Assembly: GCA_016290325.1 (NCBI GenBank)
Contig: JAEETL010000016.1
Span: forward strand, 1-60,509
Source: Muribaculaceae bacterium
Lineage (GTDB): Bacteria > Bacteroidota > Bacteroidia > Bacteroidales > Muribaculaceae
Reading direction: 5' to 3'
Length of the DNA: 60,509 nt
Shown: positions 53,827-60,509 of the stretch, piece after piece
How the letters are laid out: every line of letters starts with the position of its first letter
Numbering within the stretch: the first letter of the stretch is position 1
Notes under the pieces: generated by a model
Database searches by the model: none
The model's input: the letters and a program-made list of their open reading frames with translations, nothing else
Told to the model about the DNA's origin: nothing
Translations under genes and position numbers: made by a program

Positions 53827-54432
53827 ATGATGAATAAAATTTTGATGATTCTTTGTGTGGTGACCGCGTTTTCTTCGTGCTCGACCCACAAGCAAGCTGA
53901 CAGTTTCAACCTCAGCCCCGACGATGTATTTGTGCTTAACGAGAGCGACATTGCCCGCGAGACCTGGATGATCAACAACACCATCAAGGGCGAGTGGACC
54001 TATAGCGGTCCCAGCGTTGACGTGAGTGGAAAGAACCTCCTAGCTGGTATTGGTAAGCCGCTGGCTAAGAGCAAGCTGAAAAAGAAACTCAAGAATGCCT
54101 ATAAAAAAATTGGACTCACCAAAATCAAGCCGCAATTTGCCTTCAACTCTGACGGGTCATGTGCCATCCAAATCCTTGGAAAGAAAGTCAATGGCACCTA
54201 CAACTATAACCCAGACCAAGAAAAAATCACCTTCAAGTGGCATGGTGTGCCCATTACAGCGCGGCTTAAGCGTGATGGCAAAAAGAAACTCCACATCACC
54301 TTTGATGCCGACAAGCTACTATCGCTCATCTCGCTGGTAAGCAGCTTCAGCGACAGTTCAGCCATCAAAGCACTGGGCACCCTTATTGATAACTATGACG
54401 ATGTGATGATAGGCTTTGAAGTCAAGAAATAA
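53827..54432 (+). CDS. DUF4923 family lipoprotein
   Basis: A 201-aa protein with a lipoprotein signal (lipobox FSSC near residue 20). A mostly beta domain follows (GEWTYSGPSVDVSGKNLLAG; NGTYNYNPDQEKITFKWHG), resembling the Bacteroidetes DUF4923 family as I remember it. It is expected in the outer or inner membrane facing the periplasm. Function unknown. A strong terminator follows. Confidence 0.8.
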   Translation: MMNKILMILCVVTAFSSCSTHKQADSFNLSPDDVFVLNESDIARETWMINNTIKGEWTYSGPSVDVSGKNLLAGIGKPLAKSKLKKKLKNAYKKIGLTKIKPQFAFNSDGSCAIQILGKKVNGTYNYNPDQEKITFKWHGVPITARLKRDGKKKLHITFDADKLLSLISLVSSFSDSSAIKALGTLIDNYDDVMIGFEVKK

Positions 54433-54460
54433 CTGACACAAATAACATGTCCTAACATAG

Positions 54461-54496
54461 AGAGCCCCAAGAGCTGATATCACTCCTTGGGGCTCT
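54461..54496. terminator. Bidirectional terminator
   Basis: An 11-bp perfect stem AGAGCCCCAAG/CTTGGGGCTCT with a 14-nt loop and CTATTTATT after it. It lies between the convergent DUF4923 gene and the 54522-55130 gene. Confidence 0.75.
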
Positions 54497-54521
54497 CTAT
54501 TTATTGTCCCGTCTCGCGGGT

Positions 54522-55130
54522 TTATTTGCGGTATGTATCTCTCATGCGCTGCTTGCCGGCGTTAATTGCCTGCTTCTTGCTCATACCAGGCTGGCTCTTG
54601 CTGCCGGGCTGGCTCTTAGAACCGCCCATGCCGGGTTGCACGCCACCGGGCTTGGGCTGCGACTTGCTTTCGGGTGCCCCAAAGGTGCGACCATTGTAGG
54701 CACTGTGGTCAAAGTAGCGGTTTGAGCCTTTGTAAACCTGGTATCCCGGAGGAGCCGCACGATAAAAGCGGTCTTTGGGATAGCGGTTATAGATTGTGAA
54801 CACAAACTTCCTGTTGTCCCACGAGATGGGGCGATAGAAGTATTCAAGTGCCATGTACAAGTTATACTGCGCGGGAGAGAGCACAAAGCGCAGCTCGTTG
54901 TTACGTCGGGTCCAGTAGGTGCCAAAGATGTCATCAAAAGTATCTACACACATGATGTAGTCGATATTGATTTCATATACGGCATTGTACTGGTCATCGC
55001 TCAAGCCAAGTTCATAGGCCATTTTGTCGGTCAAGAAGAAAGCCTTGTCGCGCGCCGATTTGTAACTCATCGCATTGGCTGCTGTCCCTAAGGTCAGCAC
55101 TGCCACCATTGTTAAGATAAACCGTTTCAT
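54522..55130 (-). CDS. Secreted hypothetical protein with SKSQPG repeats
   Basis: A 202-aa exported protein. The signal peptide ends near AANA. The middle region is rich in aromatic residues (LGLSDDQYNAVYEINIDY; RPISWDNRKFVF). The C-terminal tail is Gly/Pro/Ser/Lys-rich with repeats of the type SKSQPG (residues 155-185). I recall similar proteins in Bacteroides, but no named domain. An exact promoter lies upstream. Confidence 0.7.
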   Translation of the reverse strand: MKRFILTMVAVLTLGTAANAMSYKSARDKAFFLTDKMAYELGLSDDQYNAVYEINIDYIMCVDTFDDIFGTYWTRRNNELRFVLSPAQYNLYMALEYFYRPISWDNRKFVFTIYNRYPKDRFYRAAPPGYQVYKGSNRYFDHSAYNGRTFGAPESKSQPKPGGVQPGMGGSKSQPGSKSQPGMSKKQAINAGKQRMRDTYRK

Positions 55131-55169
55131 AGTGCTTTCGTTTTAATCGTTATTAAATGTTTGTTGGCC

Positions 55170-55201
55170 CAAAATTAGCATTTATGATAGTCTACTGCAA
55201 A
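55170..55201 (-). promoter_or_regulatory. Promoter of the SKSQPG-repeat protein gene
   Basis: Minus strand: TAATTTTG (55170-55177) and TTTG (55198-55201) spaced 20 nt, 39 nt from the ATG. Confidence 0.65.
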
Positions 55202-55391
55202 TTTTTTAGACAAATTATCATAAATAATCGACTAATTACCCCTTGATGTGCATATCCCGTGCCAATTTGCCACTCAGGGATCAAGAATGAAGCGATCACA
55301 TACCAAAAGCCATTTTTTATCCCCTAAATGACGAGAAATGATGAAAAATCGATTTTTCAATTCTTATTCCTCTCGTTTCGGGGTTTTTCAG

Positions 55392-55399
55392 TATTTTTG
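55392..55399 (+). promoter_or_regulatory. -7 promoter box of the GH3 gene
   Basis: TATTTTTG ends 5 nt before the ATG at 55405, leaving no room for a Shine-Dalgarno leader. No good -33 element is visible. Confidence 0.45.
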
Positions 55400-55404
55400 C
55401 CACC

Positions 55405-56922
55405 ATGTTTAACTTCACGCCATTGTTCCGTAGCCATTTCCTCTCGCGCTTGCAGCAGCACGCGCGATACATCGACCATGCTGATGCCGTTCAGCAAGGG
55501 GAACTGGTGCGTCTTATCGAGAAGGCGGCACTGACGCGCATCGGCCGCAAATATGATTTCTCGTCCATCAGGACCTATCACCAGTTTGCCTCGACTTTGC
55601 CGCTGTACAGATATGAGGACCTGCAGCCACAAATCATGAGAATGATCAACGGGGCAAAAGACGAGTTGTGGCCAGGACATTGCATTAACTTTGCACAATC
55701 TTCGGGCACAAGCGACGGACGTAGCAAGTACATCCCCATCACGCGCGAAGCGTTCAACTGGAACCATTTCCAGGGCAGTAGCGACGTGATTTCCCATTAC
55801 TTGAACCTGAACCCCGAGAGCCGCATTTTCTCGGGCAAGGCGCTGATTTTGGGTGGTAGCTTTGCCAATAATCTGCAACTGCGACGGGGCGTGAGAGTAG
55901 GAGACCTGAGCGCCAACCTCATCGAGAACATGAATCCGCTGGCCAATCTGGCACGCATACCAAGCCGACATGTGGCGCTCATGGAGGACTGGAACGAGAA
56001 ACTGCCACAACTCGTCGAGGCGAGCATCGGTCAGGACGTGACCAACCTGAGCGGTGTGCCGTCATGGTTCCTTACTGTCCTCAAGGAGGTACTTAATAGA
56101 ACGGGCAAATCGTGCATCCACGAGGTGTGGCCCCATCTGGAGGTCTTTTTCCACGGTGGCATTGCCTTTGAGCCCTATCGCCAGCAATATGAGGAAATCT
56201 CCGATATGAGTAAGATGCACTTCCTCGACACCTACAATGCCAGTGAGGGATTCTTTGCCGTGCAGAGTGATTGGGACAGCGAGGCCATGCTGTTGCTGCT
56301 GGATGTGGGCGTGTTCTACGAGTTCCTGCCCATTGAGGAGAGTGACAGCGAGACTCCCGAGGTCTATCCCATCTGGGAAATAGAGGCGGGACGCACCTAC
56401 GAGCTGATCATCACCGCCGCCAATGGCCTGTGGCGATACCGCTTGGGCGATACCGTGACCATCAAGCAGCTTAACCCCGTTAAAATCACCATAGCCGGGC
56501 GCACACGCAGCTTTATCAACGCCTTTGGCGAGGAACTGATGGTTCACAACGCCGACCACGCCATCACCATAGCTTCCCAAGAGACCGATGCCGAAGTGCT
56601 CAACTACACAGCTGCACCAGTTTATGCCCGCAACGGCGAACGAGGGCATCACCAATGGCTCATCGAGTTTGCCCGAATGCCCAACGACACCGAGCGTTTT
56701 ATGCAGCTATTGGACAGCAACTTGCGCGAGGTGAACAGCGACTACGATGCCAAGCGCTCTGGCGACATCTTCCTAGCTGGCCCCTCGCTCGTTATCGCCC
56801 CAGCTGGCCTGTTTGACCGTTGGCTGGCATCAACCGGCAAGCTAGGTGGTCAGCGCAAAGTTCCGCGCCTGAGCAACGACCGCAAAATCATCGAACAAAT
56901 GCTTCAACTCATCGAAAAATGA
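55405..56922 (+). CDS. GH3-family acyl-adenylating protein
   Basis: A 505-aa protein of the GH3 (auxin-responsive) family, which in plants joins acyl acids to amino acids through an adenylate. The ATP-binding motif is INFAQSSGTSDGRSKYIP (about residues 95-112). Later segments are FLDTYNASEGFFAVQ and LWRYRLGDTV, typical of the family. Bacterial members are poorly characterised; the substrate is unknown. Its stop overlaps the start of the LTA-synthase-like gene by 4 bp, so the two are translationally coupled. Confidence 0.85.
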   Translation: MFNFTPLFRSHFLSRLQQHARYIDHADAVQQGELVRLIEKAALTRIGRKYDFSSIRTYHQFASTLPLYRYEDLQPQIMRMINGAKDELWPGHCINFAQSSGTSDGRSKYIPITREAFNWNHFQGSSDVISHYLNLNPESRIFSGKALILGGSFANNLQLRRGVRVGDLSANLIENMNPLANLARIPSRHVALMEDWNEKLPQLVEASIGQDVTNLSGVPSWFLTVLKEVLNRTGKSCIHEVWPHLEVFFHGGIAFEPYRQQYEEISDMSKMHFLDTYNASEGFFAVQSDWDSEAMLLLLDVGVFYEFLPIEESDSETPEVYPIWEIEAGRTYELIITAANGLWRYRLGDTVTIKQLNPVKITIAGRTRSFINAFGEELMVHNADHAITIASQETDAEVLNYTAAPVYARNGERGHHQWLIEFARMPNDTERFMQLLDSNLREVNSDYDAKRSGDIFLAGPSLVIAPAGLFDRWLASTGKLGGQRKVPRLSNDRKIIEQMLQLIEK

Positions 56923-58895
56923 ACAAGAGAATCGGCATGTGGAAACGGCTCATTCATAGCAATATCGGGGCGGCGTTGCTGAATATGCTGGTGGCCTACC
57001 TGGTGTGGATGCTCTCAAGAGTGGCTTTTTTTGTCGAGAACTGGTCCACTTTTGCCCCTTATATGTCATGGCCGCTGTTCAAGAGCGGATTACACGGGGC
57101 ACTGGTGTTTGACACATCGGCGCTGCTTTATGTCAACAGCCTGTATCTGGTACTGATGTTGCTGCCGTTCCATATCAAGGAGCGTCCTGGCTTTCACAAA
57201 GGATTGAAATGGCTTTTTGGCGTGACCAATTCCGTGGGGATAGCAAGCAATCTGATGGATTCTGTCTATTTCCAGTATACTGGCCGCCGCTCGACGGTGT
57301 CGGTCTTCAGCGAGTTTGCTAACGAGGGCAATATCACCTCCATTCTCTTGACCGAATTCCTGAACCACTGGTACTTGGTGCTGGCGTTTATTGTACTGAT
57401 CTTTATCCTATGGCGATGCTACACAAAGCCCCGATTGGAAGTTTACCGTTTTGGCTTCCAGTACTATATTTCTCAATTCATCGCCCTTGTTGCGATGATA
57501 CCGCTGGCCATCATCGGCATTCGCGGCAGCGTCACTGCCGGAACGCGCCCCATCACCATCAGCAACGCCAACGAGTATGTCAATCGCCCAGTCGAGGCCT
57601 CGGTGGTGCTCAACACGCCTTTCTCAATGATACGCAGCATCGGCAAGAAGCCCTTTGTCACGCCCGATTACATGACAACCGAGCAGATGGACGCCACCTA
57701 TAGTCCCATTCACAGCCATCCCGTGGTTGATGGCTTGAGCCACCCCGGTAAAAACGTGGTCATTCTCATCGTTGAGAGCATGGGCAAGGAATATGTGGGG
57801 TCACTTAATCCTGACCTCGATGGAGGCCGTTACAGCGGTTATATGCCTTTTATTGACAGCATAGTGGCCAAGTCCTTGACCTTTAAATACAGCTATGCTA
57901 ATGGGCGTATCAGCATGGACGCCATGCCTTCCATTCTCTCGGGCCTGCCCATGATGGTGGAGCCGTTTTTCCTCACACCCGCGTCGCTCAACGATGTGGA
58001 CGGCATCTCGTCGATGCTCGACCGCGAGGGCTACAGTACCGCCTTTTTCCATGGCGGGCACAATATCTCGATGGGTTTCAGCGCCTATGCCCACAGCATC
58101 GGTTACCAGCGTTACTACGGCCTTGACGAGTATTGCGAGTCATCCAAATATGGCGGCATGGACGATTGGGACGGCAAATGGGCCATTTGGGACGAGCCGT
58201 TCCTGCAATTTACCCTTGACAATATCAACGGGATGAAACAGCCCTTCCTGACAACGGTGTTTACTGCCTCGTCCCATCACCCTTACACCGTGCCTGAGCA
58301 ATACCGCGACTCGCTCAAGAACGAGGGCGGCCAACCGATACACAAGTGCGTGCGTTACACCGACCTGGCGTTAAAGCGTTTCTTTGAGCGCGCCAGCAAG
58401 GAGCCATGGTACCAGAACACAATTTTTGTACTTGTCGCCGACCACACCAATCAGGCCTCACATGACGTGTACAAGACCGACCTGGGGCTATATAGCATTC
58501 CCATCATTTTCTTTGCTCCTGATGGCTCTATCACGCCCGCCATGCGTGATGATGTCATCGTCCAACAGACCGACATCACACCCACGTTGCTCCACTTGTT
58601 GGGTTACAGCAAACCATATCTCGCCTTTGGCGACGACCTGCTGTCGGCCGACAGTTCCCAAACGTGGGCTTTCAACTACAACGCTGGAGTTTATCAGTTT
58701 GTCAAGGGTGACTTGCTGTTGCAGTTTGACGGCACCAAGGCCACGGCCCTATACCGCTTCAAGACCGACCGGTTGCTTAAGCAAAACCTTGTGGGCAACT
58801 TGCCCGAGCAACAACTCATGGAAACGCAGCTCAAGGCCATCATTCAGCAGTACATGTCGCGCATGAACGAGAACCGCCTGCTGCCTGACAGATAG
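56919..58895 (+). CDS. LTA-synthase-like sulfatase/alkaline-phosphatase superfamily membrane protein
   Basis: A 658-aa protein. About five membrane segments lie in residues 18-220, and a large external sulfatase-fold domain follows. Motifs are VVILIVESMGKEY (metal-binding Glu), NGRISMDAMPSILSGLP (probable nucleophile region), FFHGGHNISMG and LVADHTNQ (metal site). Gram-positive LtaS polymerises glycerol phosphate; Bacteroidetes homologues probably transfer a phospho-group to an envelope glycan or lipid. The start is ATG 56919, coupled to the GH3 stop. Confidence 0.87.
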   Translation: MNKRIGMWKRLIHSNIGAALLNMLVAYLVWMLSRVAFFVENWSTFAPYMSWPLFKSGLHGALVFDTSALLYVNSLYLVLMLLPFHIKERPGFHKGLKWLFGVTNSVGIASNLMDSVYFQYTGRRSTVSVFSEFANEGNITSILLTEFLNHWYLVLAFIVLIFILWRCYTKPRLEVYRFGFQYYISQFIALVAMIPLAIIGIRGSVTAGTRPITISNANEYVNRPVEASVVLNTPFSMIRSIGKKPFVTPDYMTTEQMDATYSPIHSHPVVDGLSHPGKNVVILIVESMGKEYVGSLNPDLDGGRYSGYMPFIDSIVAKSLTFKYSYANGRISMDAMPSILSGLPMMVEPFFLTPASLNDVDGISSMLDREGYSTAFFHGGHNISMGFSAYAHSIGYQRYYGLDEYCESSKYGGMDDWDGKWAIWDEPFLQFTLDNINGMKQPFLTTVFTASSHHPYTVPEQYRDSLKNEGGQPIHKCVRYTDLALKRFFERASKEPWYQNTIFVLVADHTNQASHDVYKTDLGLYSIPIIFFAPDGSITPAMRDDVIVQQTDITPTLLHLLGYSKPYLAFGDDLLSADSSQTWAFNYNAGVYQFVKGDLLLQFDGTKATALYRFKTDRLLKQNLVGNLPEQQLMETQLKAIIQQYMSRMNENRLLPDR

Positions 58896-59426
58896 CCTCA
58901 GGGACAGTATCAGGAGAAAGCCCCGCTAGGGGCAACCCCTGCAATATTAGACAGCAAGGTCTTAGCCCCATCGGGGCGGCAGTTAATCATTGATACACAA
59001 TCTGTCGCCACTAACGTGGCTAATATTCTTGTGCGGCATTCAATTACAGGGGTTCCGCTACGCTACACCCCTGCCTATACCCTGCCAGCTCTACGAGCTT
59101 AAGAGTAAGCACCTTAACAGAAATCCATCATTAAGGCAATGATATTTAGCTGTTTATTAAGCTTTACCAATTGTTTGCCGGACAATAATTCTTTTTTAGA
59201 GGACACCAATAGCCTTAGGGACGGCATCAGTGTCCGCTCAACTCACGACAAAGTTCAATAAGCAGTTGACTAACAAAGCCATTAAGATAGTTTCACGTGA
59301 AACTATCTTAATGGCTATTGATTCCAATGAAATGCCCCGCTAGGAGTGACCAGGACCCCGACCAGTCCTACTGGCTTAGAATGAGCCTTATGATGCGTGC
59401 CAACCTTTTTCGCGGACGCTAATGAT
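58896..59426. other. Gene-free region rich in short palindromes
   Basis: This 530-bp stretch has several small hairpins: GCCCC/GGGGC near 58964-58978, GCCAC/GTGGC near 59008-59021, and CAGGGGT/ACCCCTG near 59046-59074. GCCCCGCTAGG occurs twice, near 58920 and 59334. It also holds parS-like site 3. No frame looks coding. Confidence 0.55.
59281..59312. promoter_or_regulatory. parS-like site 3 within a 32-bp perfect palindrome
   Basis: The centre AGTTTCACGTGAAACT (59289-59304) differs from the parS consensus only at the outermost base on each side. The dyad continues perfectly outward through TAAGAT/ATCTTA to at least 32 bp. The extended arms could form a cruciform or a transcript hairpin. Confidence 0.65.
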
Positions 59427-59459
59427 AAAAACGCCGCCGGGGCGGGAAGCCTCGGCGGT
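59427..59459 (-). terminator. Terminator of the SusD-like gene
   Basis: Minus strand: CCGCCGAGG pairs with CCCCGGCGG (one mismatch) across an 8-nt loop, then CG and a run of five T residues. It lies about 25 nt after the susD stop. Confidence 0.7.
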
Positions 59460-59483
59460 CGTTTTATTGGATGGAATCAGGTA

Positions 59484-60509
59484 TTACTCCTGGTCGCTAT
59501 CCCACCATACGGGGATGGTCCAAGCATCATCCTGAGTGTTCCAAATCACTTTGTTGCCCTCGCTGTCAGTCATGCGGGCGCCGGGAACCTTTTCGCCAAT
59601 GGCCTGCAAGTTCACACTGTTGTACTTGTACTCATGTGAGCACTGGCGCCAGCGGCGATACTGCTTGCCCTCGGGGATAGCATTGGTTGCGGCAACCACC
59701 TTATAGTGGTAAGCGGGAATCGACCAACCGAAGAAGATGTTGGAATCGAAGTCATAGCGGCGCATATCGTTCCAGATCTCATAGGAGAACATCAGGGCGA
59801 TGCGCTTCTGCATGAGGATGTGACCAAGGGTCAACTCGCCCTGGGTGCCGATACCGTTGTTCAGGAAGTTGTTGATGGCATCATCGGTCATCGGGGTGAA
59901 CGACGGGCAATCAGCAAGACTGGGATCCTCGGCAATCCATACTCTCAGTTTCTCATTCATCAGGTCGCAGCTGGCCTTGATACCGGCCCTGTAGGCAGCG
60001 TAAGCGCCAGCCTTGTCGCCCTTCTTGAAGAGGGTCTCGGCCTTGATAAAGCAGCACTCGGCATAGGTGCCGATGTAGGTGGGCGAACTTACGCGGGTGT
60101 AGAACGTACCCGACTCGGCCGACTGGAACTGACCGCTACCGGCGCGGCAGTACAGGATGCTAGGATTAGCGAAGTAACCCTTGCAGTCGCTGGTACCCTC
60201 GATATAGACAGTATCACCCTTGCGGGCCTCGTTGGAACTGTTGATGTACCAACTGTTGGTACCGGTATTGAACATAGCGCGCAAGGGGCCACCCTGGCTG
60301 TTGATTTCGCTGGCCATGTCAACGCCCAGCGTACGGCGCCAGTGGCCATTCCACTTCACGCCATTAGCATCGATACCATTCTCTTCCCTGTTGGGGCTGT
60401 AAGCCCAGGGCAGGATGTGGTCGGCACGGGGATCCTCGACACCCTTACCAGCAAAGTTGGTCAGGTTGTCGTAGAGCATCTTGGTTGCCATGTAACCGGA
60501 GTTCATACC
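59484..60509 (-). CDS. RagB/SusD family outer-membrane lipoprotein, C-terminal part
   Basis: The last 341 residues of a SusD-like protein. The reading frame stays open to the window edge at 60509, so the N-terminus and lipoprotein signal lie outside. SusD-type features are the TPR-like segment TYAECCFIKAETLFKKGD, then LGHILMQKRIALMFSYEIWNDMRRYDF. It binds glycans at the cell surface as partner of a SusC-type TonB-dependent porin, expected upstream beyond the edge. The substrate is unknown. Confidence 0.9.
   Translation of the reverse strand, partial: GMNSGYMATKMLYDNLTNFAGKGVEDPRADHILPWAYSPNREENGIDANGVKWNGHWRRTLGVDMASEINSQGGPLRAMFNTGTNSWYINSSNEARKGDTVYIEGTSDCKGYFANPSILYCRAGSGQFQSAESGTFYTRVSSPTYIGTYAECCFIKAETLFKKGDKAGAYAAYRAGIKASCDLMNEKLRVWIAEDPSLADCPSFTPMTDDAINNFLNNGIGTQGELTLGHILMQKRIALMFSYEIWNDMRRYDFDSNIFFGWSIPAYHYKVVAATNAIPEGKQYRRWRQCSHEYKYNSVNLQAIGEKVPGARMTDSEGNKVIWNTQDDAWTIPVWWDSDQE

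Overview
The window is a stretch of a Bacteroidales chromosome, most likely a gut Muribaculaceae- or Prevotella-like organism. This placement is an inference. It rests on a RagB/SusD lipoprotein, TPR/transmembrane/HTH regulators, secreted proteins with dockerin-like and DUF3244-like domains, DUF4254/DUF4834/DUF4923 proteins, a succinate-type CoA transferase, and at least a dozen promoters of the Bacteroidetes type (TTTG, 19-20 nt, TAnnTTTG).

Layout. 1-970 is the 5' part of a 16S rRNA gene on the minus strand, with its leader and promoter. 1.4-3.4 kb holds a radical SAM protein, an unknown protein and a viroplasmin/RNase H protein. 3.7-7.8 kb is module copy 1: a secreted dockerin protein and a membrane TPR regulator. 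8.0-14.0 kb is a minus-strand run of aroK, an epimerase, two tandem GT9 glycosyltransferases, a DUF4254 protein and miaB; the middle part looks like envelope glycan synthesis. 14.1-18.7 kb holds a NagB-like/PIG-L fusion and three minus-strand genes (winged-helix-like protein, 78-aa protein, vWA protein) separated by palindromic repeats. 19.1-22.3 kb carries psd-pssA-DUF4834 and a lone N-acetylmuramidase. 22.4-28.6 kb carries nadB-upp-ribF-SDR, divergent from psuK-psuG. 28.7-32.7 kb is module copy 2: TPR regulator, divergent DUF3244 protein and dockerin protein. 33-41.8 kb carries a zinc-ribbon membrane protein, a 36-aa membrane protein, a GNAT-like protein, pgi, a CoA transferase, an EamA transporter, a GYF_2/CD225-like protein and a GT4. 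42.3-46.2 kb holds two divergent membrane-embedded AraC regulators and an NfeD/SPFH pair. 46.7-52.5 kb is housekeeping (ybeY, mnmG, apt, uvrC, nadK). 52.5-58.9 kb holds a glycosyltransferase, small secreted proteins and a GH3-LTA-synthase-like pair. The right edge cuts a SusD gene.

Most notable observations. (1) The TPR regulator/secreted dockerin module is present twice, about 25 kb apart and with the secreted genes in inverted orientation. The copies share a 114-bp, 100% identical segment after each secreted gene and a CTGATAATCAG-type palindrome exactly 56 nt upstream of the -7 box. (2) Three parS-like sites lie within about 10.3 kb, suggesting an origin-proximal region. (3) Two candidate pseudo-enzymes are visible: a GT9 paralogue with two conserved Asp residues replaced, and a NagB-like domain lacking the Asp and His of the NagB active site. 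(4) Short tandem repeats occur at the psd-pssA junction and as serial decayed promoters before the zinc-ribbon gene.
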